DNA from: Paenibacillus terrae
Lineage (GTDB): Bacteria; Bacillota; Bacilli; Paenibacillales; Paenibacillaceae
Length of the DNA: 35,138 bases
Direction: 5' to 3'
NCBI RefSeq assembly: GCF_000943545.1
Contig: NZ_JTHP01000063.1
Coordinates: 1 to 35,138 of the forward strand
Position 1 is the first letter of the stretch, and each line of letters begins with the position of its first letter. The notes beneath the pieces were generated by a model. That model did no database searches. It worked only from the letters and a program-made list of their open reading frames with translations, and was not told where the DNA came from. Shown one piece after another: positions 1-7,574 of this stretch. Made by a program: the position numbers and the translations under genes.

Positions 1-597
1 GTTGCCTGTATAGACATAACTTCCGAACACATGCACCTCTGGTGAGGTGGTTGCGTCAATTTTGACCGCATAGGGATTTTCACCCTGCACGATCACCTTG
101 GTCACTCCGACAGGCAGTTTTTCATGCCAATCAGGAAGGACCCTTGTTTCCTGAACCGAGCTCATCATATCCCTGACTTGCGAAGTAAGTCCCAGTGAAC
201 TGACCAAAGCAAATCCGATACAACAAAAAACCAGGACTGCTGTAATAAACATACTGAACAAATCATAACGGATGCGCTCACGTGTCCCTTTCCACGCCGT
301 ATACATTAAAATTTCGAGTCCCAGCAAAACAAAAACGACAGGCCACCACGTCAACGCCTGATCCAATATGCCCGCTCCCCAAAACTTGGAGGCAAACGTT
401 ACTCCTCCCAACAAGACCAGAAAAAGTCCCATCGACAGCCTTCCGACCTTCCAAACCCCTGCCGGGGCGTTTGGTGTTTTGGAGGAGCTGCTATTGTTGG
501 TTGATGTACCCAATATACCTGTAGAGCCTCCTGTATCGCTATGAGGATGATGGACTCCCTTAAAGGGAGCCTCACTCTTTGAAAACTCAGTATCCAT
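1..597 (-). CDS. Membrane protein, C-terminus cut by window edge
   Basis: An open frame of 199 codons runs from ATG at 597 to the window edge, so the C-terminal part is missing. The N-terminus (about 50 residues) is polar and rich in Ser, Thr, Asn and Gly. Three hydrophobic segments follow at about residues 53-70, 82-100 and 113-133, and the sequence after them looks like the start of a beta-rich extracytoplasmic domain. The arrangement resembles LiaF/DUF5668-type envelope-stress proteins, but this is only a family-level impression. The ribosome-binding site GGAG lies inside the last codons of the upstream gene, whose TAG is at 599-601, so the two are almost certainly co-translated. It is the fourth gene of a sigma / anti-sigma operon, which suggests a role in sensing or protecting the envelope. 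Confidence 0.75.
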   Translation of the reverse strand, partial: MDTEFSKSEAPFKGVHHPHSDTGGSTGILGTSTNNSSSSKTPNAPAGVWKVGRLSMGLFLVLLGGVTFASKFWGAGILDQALTWWPVVFVLLGLEILMYTAWKGTRERIRYDLFSMFITAVLVFCCIGFALVSSLGLTSQVRDMMSSVQETRVLPDWHEKLPVGVTKVIVQGENPYAVKIDATTSPEVHVFGSYVYTGN

Positions 598-598
598 C

Positions 599-1864
599 CT
601 ATTGTTTCTCCTTTACCCGTTTAGATTTGGAATTACCGATCATCATCCAAATACCACCGCCAATCAACAATAAGGATACGATAATCGTCCGTAGATACAT
701 GTCAACCAAATTATAAATCTCTTCGTTCGGAAACAGACGATCCAGAGTAGGAACAAGTACGTTGATCAAGATGTAATAGGCACCCAGCAATAGCAACCCC
801 AAACCTACCCAGCGGTGATATTGTGCAAACATACCGATCACAGGCTTGTCAATCAACGGTTCCCGTCCATAACGGCTTACTTGCTGCAATGCATCAAAAA
901 AGCTGTAAAACCAGACCACCGGGATCAGGAACAAAAAAAGGGACAAATACAGTACATCCAGCATGTAAATGCCGCCTAAGAACAGAAGCATCAGCTGAAG
1001 ACCACGTTTTTGCAGACCGATATACATATGTCCCGCCCCGGGAAATACCGATAGAATGGTAGCCAGCATTTTGCTACGCCGCCCCTCGACTCTTCCATGC
1101 TCCAGTTCTTCAAATAAAGTCCGATCCTGAAGGATTTCTCCCGCTTGTTTACGATGTACATGCTGCACCGCATCAAACATACAATACAGCCAAATGATTG
1201 GCAACACGCACGCAAACGCCATAAATCCCGATTCGTTTGTGATGCTGGAAATAAAAACGAGAATCGTTCCAAAGCCAAAGAAGGACATCAGGAAAGACAA
1301 ACCACGCTGCATCAGCCCCAAATGAAGGTGTCCCAATCCTGGGATGAACGACAGCAATATGGTGAAAAAACGTTCATTGTCCGAGCCTTTTTGAAAAGTA
1401 GGCGAACCTGCCCATCCGTAGTGTCCCTGCGCATAATGATGATAACCTGCATCAAAATCCGCTCCTGCTCCTGGTATATCCGTATCTGCGTTCCGCGCTC
1501 CCTCCGGAGCCTCGCCCGCCAAGCCTTCATCTCCATAAGGCGCACCTTGGGGGTAAAAACCATATGGATTCGGGCCCGCATGAGGGGGATATGGAGCAGC
1601 GACTGCACGAGGATCATAACGCAACAAGCTAATAATGATATGCAGCATACTGAGCCCCCAAAAAAGAGCGGCAACAAACATACTGGCCAATAAAGGCATT
1701 TCGTCGCTTGAAACCACCGCAAAAAATATTCCTCCCGCCAGACATCCGAAAAACAAAATGGTGTATACAAACGCATTGGCTTTTCTGGTCCAGTAATAGT
1801 GTCCCACACCGGGAATGATGTTCAACAGAAATGCCAGAAGCTTGCTTCGTTCCGTATAAGGCAC
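599..1864 (-). CDS. Polytopic membrane protein with three PGxGH (TM2-like) repeats
   Basis: A 421-residue membrane protein starting at GTG, with AGAGAGGAAG about 8 nt upstream. One module occurs three times. Its signature, PGVGHYY, PGLGHLHLGL and PGAGHMYIGL, falls at residues 18-24, 175-184 and 274-283, each followed by hydrophobic helices. Copies 2 and 3 also share a downstream stretch (WLYCMFDAVQ near 225 and WFYSFFDALQ near 318). A low-complexity linker rich in Pro, Gly, Tyr and Ala (about residues 88-160) separates copies 1 and 2. Two more hydrophobic segments and a basic tail close the protein. The PGxGHxYxG pattern is typical of TM2-type small membrane domains, whose function is largely unknown. 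Its place after an ECF sigma and an anti-sigma gene suggests an envelope function. I would not assign a reaction. Confidence 0.8.
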   Translation of the reverse strand: MPYTERSKLLAFLLNIIPGVGHYYWTRKANAFVYTILFFGCLAGGIFFAVVSSDEMPLLASMFVAALFWGLSMLHIIISLLRYDPRAVAAPYPPHAGPNPYGFYPQGAPYGDEGLAGEAPEGARNADTDIPGAGADFDAGYHHYAQGHYGWAGSPTFQKGSDNERFFTILLSFIPGLGHLHLGLMQRGLSFLMSFFGFGTILVFISSITNESGFMAFACVLPIIWLYCMFDAVQHVHRKQAGEILQDRTLFEELEHGRVEGRRSKMLATILSVFPGAGHMYIGLQKRGLQLMLLFLGGIYMLDVLYLSLFLFLIPVVWFYSFFDALQQVSRYGREPLIDKPVIGMFAQYHRWVGLGLLLLGAYYILINVLVPTLDRLFPNEEIYNLVDMYLRTIIVSLLLIGGGIWMMIGNSKSKRVKEKQ

Positions 1865-1888
1865 CGATACACTTCCTCTCTAATCTTG

Positions 1889-1931
1889 GGATTTTGATTA
1901 AATCCTCATCTGAAGGTTTGAATTAAACCTT
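1889..1931 (-). repeat. Two consecutive small hairpins between anti-sigma and membrane gene
   Basis: Read on the minus strand, the 90-nt gap holds AAGGTTT-AATTC-AAACCTT (1931-1913) and then GGATTT-AATCA-AAATCC (1905-1889). They are two stems of 7 and 6 bp with 5-nt loops of nearly the same sequence. Neither is followed by a T tract, so they are not ordinary terminators. They may be RNA processing or stability elements that set the ratio of the regulatory genes to the membrane genes downstream. The second ends about 16 nt before the ribosome-binding site of the 599-1864 gene. Confidence 0.5.
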
Positions 1932-1954
1932 TTTATCTGTCACTTTAATTTATT

Positions 1955-2425
1955 TTAGGGCTTTAATTTGTCCAGCCAGCTTGTCGTAGCCCGCATGACC
2001 TCTTCACTGTAAGAGACGCGTTCTTTCGGAGGAACCGGTTTACCACTGGTTTGCGGCATCATTTTGTCAAAAGCACCGCTAGACAGTAGAATTAGCGTCA
2101 AGCTTGCCGCAACTACGTAGTGAAATGCAGGCTTTTCAAACCAGCGGCGTTTATTGAGGGTAGCTTGACTTGCTTCTGCTTCCTTATCGGGAAGAGCAGC
2201 CATTACCTGATCTGTGAAGCGTTCCGTATCCATCCAGGCAAAACAATCTTCCAATGTCGACTCCAGCTGCTCCATTGCAACAAGATATAAGGCCAGCGCC
2301 TGCTCATCTTCCAGCAGAAGCTTTTCCAGCCGTTCAGATTCCTCTGTCGTGCAAGTTCCTGTAATATAAGCGTGCCAGTCATTCATCTGCCCTTCAGTCC
2401 ACGGTTTATCATGTTGGTCAGTCAT
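1955..2425 (-). CDS. Anti-sigma factor (single-pass membrane type)
   Basis: A 156-residue protein with a soluble N-terminal domain, one hydrophobic segment at about residues 98-115 and a short C-terminal part outside. The ATG at 2425 was chosen because it overlaps the TGA of the sigma gene (ATGA) and sits 7 nt after GGAGG; the longer in-frame extension would lie inside the sigma gene and lacks a better site. The N-terminal helical region (W..YI.G..TTEESERLEKLL) resembles anti-sigma domains of the zf-HC2/ZAS class, but the HxxxCxxC zinc motif is absent. By position and topology it should hold the adjacent ECF sigma factor at the membrane. The partner assignment is inferred from the overlap. 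Confidence 0.75.
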   Translation of the reverse strand: MTDQHDKPWTEGQMNDWHAYITGTCTTEESERLEKLLLEDEQALALYLVAMEQLESTLEDCFAWMDTERFTDQVMAALPDKEAEASQATLNKRRWFEKPAFHYVVAASLTLILLSSGAFDKMMPQTSGKPVPPKERVSYSEEVMRATTSWLDKLKP

Positions 2426-2970
2426 TGCCATTCCTCCTCCTTCCAGTGATTTCGAATCCACTGCCGTGCCCGGTAGAGTCTGGACTCTACTGTTTTTAAG
2501 GCTACTTGCGTCTCTTCTGCAATTTGATCGTAGGTTTTGCCCTGCATATAATAGTCTTGGATAATATCCCGATGCTGCTGGGGCAGCTGGGCGATTTTTT
2601 GCGATAGTTCCACATTTCGTTCCTCGCGGATCAGACGGATCAGCACATCCTCATCCCGGGAAGGGAGTTGAACGAGGGTTTCTGCCACATCTATCAGCTC
2701 TGCGGGCCGCCTGTCCTGTTTGCGCTTGATATCCAGCGCCTTGTGGAGCGCAATTCGGGTCAGCCACGTTTTAAAACCTTCGTTCCGGTACTGGGGGAGA
2801 GACTTATACACCTGAACGAACGCTTCCTGCGCGGCATCTTCCGCTTCTTTGCTATCATGCAGCACCGAATAGGCCACATGATACACATGCTTGCTATACA
2901 GCTCTACCATCTCACGGAACGCCTGCCGGTCACCAGACCGTATTCGTTCAATGATTCTCTCTATATCAAT
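2422..2970 (-). CDS. ECF RNA polymerase sigma factor
   Basis: An RpoE-type sigma-70 factor. Region 2 covers about the first 80 residues (EDAAQEAFVQVYKSL, then FKTWLTRIALHKALD). Region 4 ends the protein (LPQQHRDIIQDYYMQGKTYDQIA, then KTVESRLYRAR) with its helix-turn-helix. The first ATG (2910) would cut off the start of region 2. The frame stays open upstream with family-like residues (IERIIERIRSGDRQAFRE) back to an ATT at 2970, which is placed well behind AGGGGGAG. I therefore extend to ATT, giving 182 residues; the exact start is uncertain. The stop overlaps the anti-sigma start as ATGA. It probably directs transcription of this operon for envelope stress, but no convincing autoregulatory promoter was seen upstream. 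Confidence 0.85.
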   Translation of the reverse strand: MDIERIIERIRSGDRQAFREMVELYSKHVYHVAYSVLHDSKEAEDAAQEAFVQVYKSLPQYRNEGFKTWLTRIALHKALDIKRKQDRRPAELIDVAETLVQLPSRDEDVLIRLIREERNVELSQKIAQLPQQHRDIIQDYYMQGKTYDQIAEETQVALKTVESRLYRARQWIRNHWKEEEWQ

Positions 2971-3043
2971 GACGCTCTCCCCCTTCCCAATACTATAGAC
3001 GCCGGAGAATTTACTCCCCCCTGCATATTTCGAAAAAAATATT

Positions 3044-3081
3044 TAAAAAAGGACACACCCTCCTCACGGAGTAGCGTGTCC
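3044..3081 (-). terminator. Intrinsic terminator after dnaD
   Basis: On the minus strand, GGACACGCTACTCC pairs with GGAGGGTGTGTCC (arms at 3081-3051), followed by a T tract (3050-3044). It lies about 120 nt downstream of the dnaD stop and just before the ECF operon, separating the two transcripts. No gene is visible between 3082 and 3200; the nth gene that follows dnaD in B. subtilis is absent here. Confidence 0.8.
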
Positions 3082-3200
3082 TCTATCGCTAAGCTGCTGT
3101 TTGCTCAACTATTGTACTTGTATTCATTTAACTTTTTAGTCACTTTAAGCAAGCATATAATGTAAACCTTGCTGCTACCTGAAAACCTCAGGCTTTCGCT

Positions 3201-3929
3201 TTAGCTGCGTCCGCCCCCACGGAAACGCTGAGCGTATTCCTTTGCATCCTGTGCATTACGGACACGGTTGCGGCTCCACTCCAGCAAAATGCGGTCAATA
3301 TACCGGAAATGTACCTTCCCTGCAAACACCGCTTCCTTCAAGGCCAGCAAAATCAGCTCCTCAAGATACCGATCCTGATCCACCCAACTGGTGATCGTCT
3401 CGTATTCCATCGGTGACAATGGTCGGCCGAATTCCTTCTCGAAAATCGTGAACAAATTCCGTTCCTCCGAAGGCGGAGACTCCGATATCCCATTCAGCAC
3501 ATCCGGTTTTCCAGCAAACAAAATATCATCATCATCGCTTTGCTCCGTGCGCTCGGGTATCATACATTCCGCCAGCTTACGGTACAGCCCCGTTAGATTG
3601 TAGCGTTCAAATTGCACGGACGAGTTGCGGTCTTCCACAGTATCAATCCGCAGAAAACCCTCCTTCATCAGCTTGCTGAAATAGAGCCCGATTTCGTTCG
3701 CTGTACATCCGATACGGGCCTGCAATTGCTCCCAGGTTGGAAATTCATTACGTTCGGCTTGTTTAAAAGCAAGCAACTGCATAAGCAGAAGCATTTCGCC
3801 ATCCGTCAGCCGAAGCGTCCGGTAATGCTTGAGCAGGGCGTAGGGAATCTGGACCATTCCGGCTTCCATAGCAAAGGCTACTCCCTCCGCCCACTCTGCC
3901 GCTGATGTCTTGTCGAATGATCCGGTCAT
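3201..3929 (-). CDS. dnaD: DNA replication initiation protein DnaD
   Basis: A 242-residue DnaD-family primosome protein. DnaD helps load the replicative helicase at oriC and at restart sites together with DnaB and DnaI in Firmicutes. The N-terminal half has the winged-helix pattern (LTDGEMLLLMQLLAF, then WEQLQARIGCTANEIGLYFSKLMKEGFL). The C-terminal DnaB_2 domain includes the conserved YxxxIxxxW motif as YIDRILLEW near residue 210. The linker is acidic (SDDDD near 131). The gene starts 3 nt after the asnS TAA, so its ribosome-binding site lies inside asnS and translation is probably coupled. The asnS-dnaD pair is the usual Bacillus arrangement. Confidence 0.95.
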   Translation of the reverse strand: MTGSFDKTSAAEWAEGVAFAMEAGMVQIPYALLKHYRTLRLTDGEMLLLMQLLAFKQAERNEFPTWEQLQARIGCTANEIGLYFSKLMKEGFLRIDTVEDRNSSVQFERYNLTGLYRKLAECMIPERTEQSDDDDILFAGKPDVLNGISESPPSEERNLFTIFEKEFGRPLSPMEYETITSWVDQDRYLEELILLALKEAVFAGKVHFRYIDRILLEWSRNRVRNAQDAKEYAQRFRGGGRS

Positions 3930-3932
3930 CGG

Positions 3933-5228
3933 TTACGGATACAGACGATACAGCATACGTGGGAACGGAATCGTTTCACGCACATGATCGAGTCCACAAA
4001 TCCATGCTACCGTACGCTCCAGTCCCAGTCCAAAGCCGGAATGCGGAACGGTGCCGTAGGTGCGCAGATCCATATACCATTGGTAAGCTTCACGCGCCAG
4101 GTTATGCTCGTTAAAACGCTCTTCCATCAAGGCCGGATCATCAATCCGTTGGGAACCCCCGATAATTTCGCCATAGCCTTCAGGAGCGATCATATCGGCG
4201 CACAGTACAACCTCCGGACGAGTTGGATCAGGCTTCATATAAAATGCCTTAATGTGAGTCGGCCAATGTGTAATGAACACTGGCTTGTTATATCTCTCAG
4301 CAATAGCCGTTTCATGCGGAGCGCCAAAGTCCTCGCCCCACGGGATATCGAATCCTTCACCTTGAAGGAAAGCAATCGCCTCATCATACGTAATGCGCGG
4401 GAATTCTCCCTGAATTTGCTCCAGCTTCGAAACATCGCGTTCGATCGTTTCAAGCTCTTTTGCACAATTTTTCAGCACTGATTGTACGATATGACTCACA
4501 AATTGCTCCTGTACGCGCAAAGATTCCTCATGATCTACAAAAGCCATCTCCGGCTCGATCATCCAGAACTCAATCAGGTGACGACGTGTTTTGGACTTTT
4601 CCGCACGGAACGTTGGACCAAACGAGTATACCTTGCCAAGCGCCATGGCAGCCGCTTCCATATACAACTGTCCGCTTTGTGTCAGATAAGCATCCTCGTC
4701 AAAATATTTGATATGGAACAGCTCAGTTGTGCCTTCTGCGGAAGAAGGAGTCAAAATCGGCGGGTCCACCTTTGTGAAGCCATTGCCGTTAAAAAATTCT
4801 TGTACCGCACGGATAATTTCCGCCCGTACGATCAGAACCGCGCGTTGCTTGGCGGAACGCAACCACAGGTGACGGTGATCCATCAGGAAATCTACACCGT
4901 GTTCTTTTGGCGTGATCGGGTAGTTTTCTGTCAAATGAATGATTTCAATGCCCGTTACCGTCAATTCAAAGCCAGATTGGCTACGCGGTTCTTCGCGCAC
5001 AACTCCGGTAACATACAAAGAGCTTTCTTGTGTCAAGGATTTGGCATCATTCCAAATGTCCTCGGACACCTCGCTTTTCACGATAACCCCTTGAATATAT
5101 CCGGTACCATCGCGCAGTTGCAGGAACTGGATTTTACCGCTAGATCGTTTATTATTTACCCAAGCGCCGATTGTAACCGTTTCCCCTACATGGCGGCCCA
5201 CTAGGGCAATCGTACTTTTATTCGTCAT
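3933..5228 (-). CDS. asnS: Asparaginyl-tRNA synthetase
   Basis: A 431-residue class IIb synthetase that charges tRNA-Asn. The N-terminal OB-fold anticodon-binding domain occupies about residues 1-110 (GAWVNNKRSSGKIQFLQLRDG). The catalytic domain shows motif 2 (FRAEKSKTRRHLIEFWMIEPE) and motif 3 (GFGLGLERTVAWICGL) near the C-terminus. Length matches the Bacillus enzyme (about 430). The start ATG follows GAGGAGAGAG by a normal distance. It is directly followed by dnaD. In B. subtilis aspB precedes asnS; here ackA does, with a hairpin-rich leader of about 130 nt between them. Confidence 0.97.
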   Translation of the reverse strand: MTNKSTIALVGRHVGETVTIGAWVNNKRSSGKIQFLQLRDGTGYIQGVIVKSEVSEDIWNDAKSLTQESSLYVTGVVREEPRSQSGFELTVTGIEIIHLTENYPITPKEHGVDFLMDHRHLWLRSAKQRAVLIVRAEIIRAVQEFFNGNGFTKVDPPILTPSSAEGTTELFHIKYFDEDAYLTQSGQLYMEAAAMALGKVYSFGPTFRAEKSKTRRHLIEFWMIEPEMAFVDHEESLRVQEQFVSHIVQSVLKNCAKELETIERDVSKLEQIQGEFPRITYDEAIAFLQGEGFDIPWGEDFGAPHETAIAERYNKPVFITHWPTHIKAFYMKPDPTRPEVVLCADMIAPEGYGEIIGGSQRIDDPALMEERFNEHNLAREAYQWYMDLRTYGTVPHSGFGLGLERTVAWICGLDHVRETIPFPRMLYRLYP

Positions 5229-5250
5229 GACCGTCTCTCTCCTCTTAACC

Positions 5251-5338
5251 GAAAATCAAACAGCCCTTCCCCCTGGGTCAGGCTGTTTGCTCTCGCTGTT
5301 TGGTACATACGGAACCTATTTAAGTGATAGCCCGTATG
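5251..5338 (-). promoter_or_regulatory. Structured leader upstream of asnS (possible attenuator / ackA terminator)
   Basis: Minus-strand order: first a hairpin with arms CATACGG and CCGTATG (5338-5332 and 5312-5306) and an inner CTAT/ATAG pair. Next comes CAAACAGC (5302-5295), then a second CAAACAGC (5289-5282) that forms a 9-bp terminator-like stem with GGCTGTTTG (5265-5257), followed by GATTTTC. The two CAAACAGC copies can compete for the same 3' arm. The hairpin ends only ~25 nt before the asnS start. No T-box consensus (TGGNACCGCG) is present. It may simply terminate ackA, but then asnS needs a promoter inside this short stretch, and I could not identify one with confidence. Confidence 0.5.
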
Positions 5339-5363
5339 CATAAAGTTTAAACTTCGGGTCGAA

Positions 5364-6560
5364 CTACTGAACCAGACGATACGTGTCGCGGGCAATAACC
5401 AGCTCTTCGTTCGTCGGAACGATCAATACATCAACCTTCGAATTTGCTGTTGTAATCCGGCGAGGCTCGCCAGAACGAATAGCGTTCAACGACTCATCCA
5501 GTTCGATACCGAGGAATGTCAGTTGCTCCAACACTCTCTTACGCAGAACGACGGAGTTTTCGCCTACACCTGCCGTGAATACGATCACGTCTACCCCATT
5601 CATTGCCGCGGCATACGAACCAATGTATTTGCGCAGACGGTATTCATACATTTCAAATGCCAATGTAGAATTAGCTTCGCCTTTTTCCATACCTTCCGTG
5701 ATTTCACGCATATCACTGCTGATACCGGAGATAGCCAAAAGTCCACTGTGCTTGTTCAGCATCGAGTTGACTTCATTGACGGTCAATTCTTGTTTGTTCA
5801 TCACATAAGGCACGATTGCCGGGTCCAAATCACCACTACGTGTCCCCATCATAAGTCCTTCCAGTGGAGTCATACCCATGGAAGTATCTACGGACAAACC
5901 GCCTTGAACCGCTGTTACACTACCGCCGTTACCGATATGACAAGTGATGATTTTCAACTCTTCCAAAGGACGACCGACGAATTTGGCAGCTTCCTTGCTT
6001 ACATAATCATGGGAAGTACCGTGTGCACCGTAGCGACGAACCTTGTACTTATTGTACAACACTCTTGGAATGGCGTACATATAAGCTTTTTCAGGCATGG
6101 TTTGATGGAACGAGGTATCAAATACAACAACCTGCGGTACATCAGGCATATTCAATTCAGCCGCTTTAATACCCATCATAGAGGCCGGGTTATGCAATGG
6201 CGCAAGGTCGAACAAGCGGCGGATTTCACTCTTCGCTTCAGGCGTTACAACCGCTGACTGCTTGAAGATTTCGCCTCCATGAACAACGCGGTGTCCCACA
6301 GCCTCAATTTCGCTAGTGCTGGAGATTACACCATGTTCCGCATCTGTGAGTGCATTCAGCACTTTACGGATCGCTGTAGTATGCTCCAGAATTTCGCTAA
6401 CCTCAGTGTATTCTTCTTTGTTAGTTGGCTTATGCGTCAGGATGGATGAATCCATACCGATGCGCTCGACCAATCCTTTTGCCAGAACGGACTCGTCCGA
6501 CATATCATACAGCTGGTATTTCAGGGAAGAACTCCCTGCATTAATTACGAGAATTTTCAT
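5364..6560 (-). CDS. ackA: Acetate kinase
   Basis: A 398-residue ASKHA-family kinase that interconverts acetyl phosphate plus ADP with acetate plus ATP, the last step of overflow and fermentative acetate formation. Signature stretches are present: VINAGSSSLKYQLY at the N-terminus, GHRVVHGGE near residue 87, HGTSHDYVS near 180, CHIGNGGS near 207 and GTRSGDLDPA near 240. Its ATG overlaps the TGA of the upstream dehydrogenase gene (ATGA at 6560-6557), so the two are translated together. No phosphotransacetylase gene is in the window. A perfect 12-bp palindrome (AAGTTTAAACTT) lies just after the stop. Confidence 0.97.
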   Translation of the reverse strand: MKILVINAGSSSLKYQLYDMSDESVLAKGLVERIGMDSSILTHKPTNKEEYTEVSEILEHTTAIRKVLNALTDAEHGVISSTSEIEAVGHRVVHGGEIFKQSAVVTPEAKSEIRRLFDLAPLHNPASMMGIKAAELNMPDVPQVVVFDTSFHQTMPEKAYMYAIPRVLYNKYKVRRYGAHGTSHDYVSKEAAKFVGRPLEELKIITCHIGNGGSVTAVQGGLSVDTSMGMTPLEGLMMGTRSGDLDPAIVPYVMNKQELTVNEVNSMLNKHSGLLAISGISSDMREITEGMEKGEANSTLAFEMYEYRLRKYIGSYAAAMNGVDVIVFTAGVGENSVVLRKRVLEQLTFLGIELDESLNAIRSGEPRRITTANSKVDVLIVPTNEELVIARDTYRLVQ

Positions 6561-7429
6561 ACCCGGTCACCATCCTTGTCGTACTTAAAGAAGCCTTCGC
6601 CTGATTTCACGCCCAGATTACCTGCACGCACCATTTTCTTCAGGACGATGGACGGACGATATTTCAATTCGCCGAATTCACGGAACATGCGCTCCAGAGC
6701 AGCCAAAACGGAATCCAGACCAAAGCGGTCAGCCATTTCCAAAGGACCGCTTTGGAAGCTGTAGCCGATTCGCATAGCATCGTCGATATCTTCAGCGGAA
6801 GCTACGCCCTCTTGGAGAACGTGAGCTGCTTCATTAATCAGCAGGCAAATGATACGGCTTGTTACAAAGCCCGGGGATTCATAAATCATAACCCCTTTTT
6901 TCTCCACTACTTCTTCAACAAACATTTTTGTGTTTTCAAACGTATCGTCCGAAGTTTTCAAGCCACGAATAATTTCCACAAGATCAATGCGGGATACTGG
7001 ATAGATAAAGTGCATACCAATAACACGCTCAGGATACTTGGTCGAGCTGGCAAGCTCGGTCAGGCTCAGCGTGGATGTATTACTTGCAAGAATAATGTTG
7101 TTTGGACACACATAGTCCAGTTCTTGGAAAACAGCTTTCTTCTCGTCCAGATTTTCTGTAATGGTTTCAATGACCATGTCACAGCTTCCAAGCTCAGCCA
7201 AATGGGAAACTTTCTGGATGCGGGATAAAATCAATTTTTTCTCCGCTTGTGTGATTGCCCATTTTTCCAGTTGCTTGTCCAGACTCGTTTCAATCATATT
7301 GTAGGCGTAGTCTAGTTTCTCTGGTGTCTGCTCTACCAACAGCACATCAATTCCTTTGGACGCGAGCATTTCAGAAATACCCTGTCCCATGGTGCCGCCG
7401 CCGATGACGCCGATTTTTTTAAATTGCAT
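6557..7429 (-). CDS. hbd: 3-hydroxybutyryl-CoA dehydrogenase (3-hydroxyacyl-CoA dehydrogenase family)
   Basis: A 290-residue NAD(P)-dependent enzyme that oxidises or reduces the 3-hydroxyacyl-CoA / acetoacetyl-CoA pair. The N-terminal Rossmann domain has GVIGGGTMGQG. The family signatures SNTSTLSLTELA and GMHFIYPV carry the conserved catalytic His region, and ESPGFVTSRI begins the helical C-terminal dimer domain. Length fits the short, single-function Hbd/MmgB type rather than the long fused FadB type. Start ATG follows GGTGGAG. It overlaps ackA by 4 nt, an unusual pairing because the other butyrate-path genes (thiolase, crotonase, acyl-CoA dehydrogenase) are not adjacent. Exact substrate chain length cannot be told from sequence. 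Confidence 0.9.
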   Translation of the reverse strand: MQFKKIGVIGGGTMGQGISEMLASKGIDVLLVEQTPEKLDYAYNMIETSLDKQLEKWAITQAEKKLILSRIQKVSHLAELGSCDMVIETITENLDEKKAVFQELDYVCPNNIILASNTSTLSLTELASSTKYPERVIGMHFIYPVSRIDLVEIIRGLKTSDDTFENTKMFVEEVVEKKGVMIYESPGFVTSRIICLLINEAAHVLQEGVASAEDIDDAMRIGYSFQSGPLEMADRFGLDSVLAALERMFREFGELKYRPSIVLKKMVRAGNLGVKSGEGFFKYDKDGDRV

Positions 7430-7466
7430 GGTTCTTTACTCCACCCTTTCCTGGTCACTCTCTTAT

Positions 7467-7472
7467 ATTGTA
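7467..7472 (-). promoter_or_regulatory. Possible -10 box for hbd-ackA
   Basis: TACAAT on the minus strand lies 38 nt upstream of the hbd ATG, which would give a ~30-nt leader. A matching -35 element is weak, so this is a suggestion only. The upstream terminator at 7541-7574 means hbd-ackA needs its own promoter in this ~110-nt gap. Confidence 0.35.
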
Positions 7473-7540
7473 TCCTTCTTTGTCGAAAAATACATGTTTA
7501 TGTCCCAATAGCTAATAATATCTTAGCACGGACTAAAAGT

Positions 7541-7574
7541 AAAAAAAATAACCAGCATAAAAAATTATGCTGGT
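7541..7574 (-). terminator. Intrinsic terminator of the ftsH-like operon
   Basis: On the minus strand, ACCAGCAT (7574-7567) pairs with ATGCTGGT (7558-7551), followed by TATTTTTTTT. The stop codon of the FtsH-like gene lies inside the loop, so the last codons form the 5' arm. Confidence 0.9.

Noticed and set aside
282..524. 80-residue plus-strand open frame at the window start
   Set aside because: The minus strand carries a continuous 199-codon membrane-protein frame with a good start over the same bases.
2971..3040. Autoregulatory ECF promoter before the first sigma gene
   Set aside because: A CGTCTATA stretch is present, but no AAC-type -35 lies 15-17 nt upstream.
4482..5204. 240-residue plus-strand open frame opposite asnS
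   Set aside because: Shadow of asnS on the other strand without a ribosome-binding site.
5229..5363. T-box riboswitch before asnS
   Set aside because: Neither the TGGNACCGCG sequence nor the long stem I layout fits; the leader is too short.
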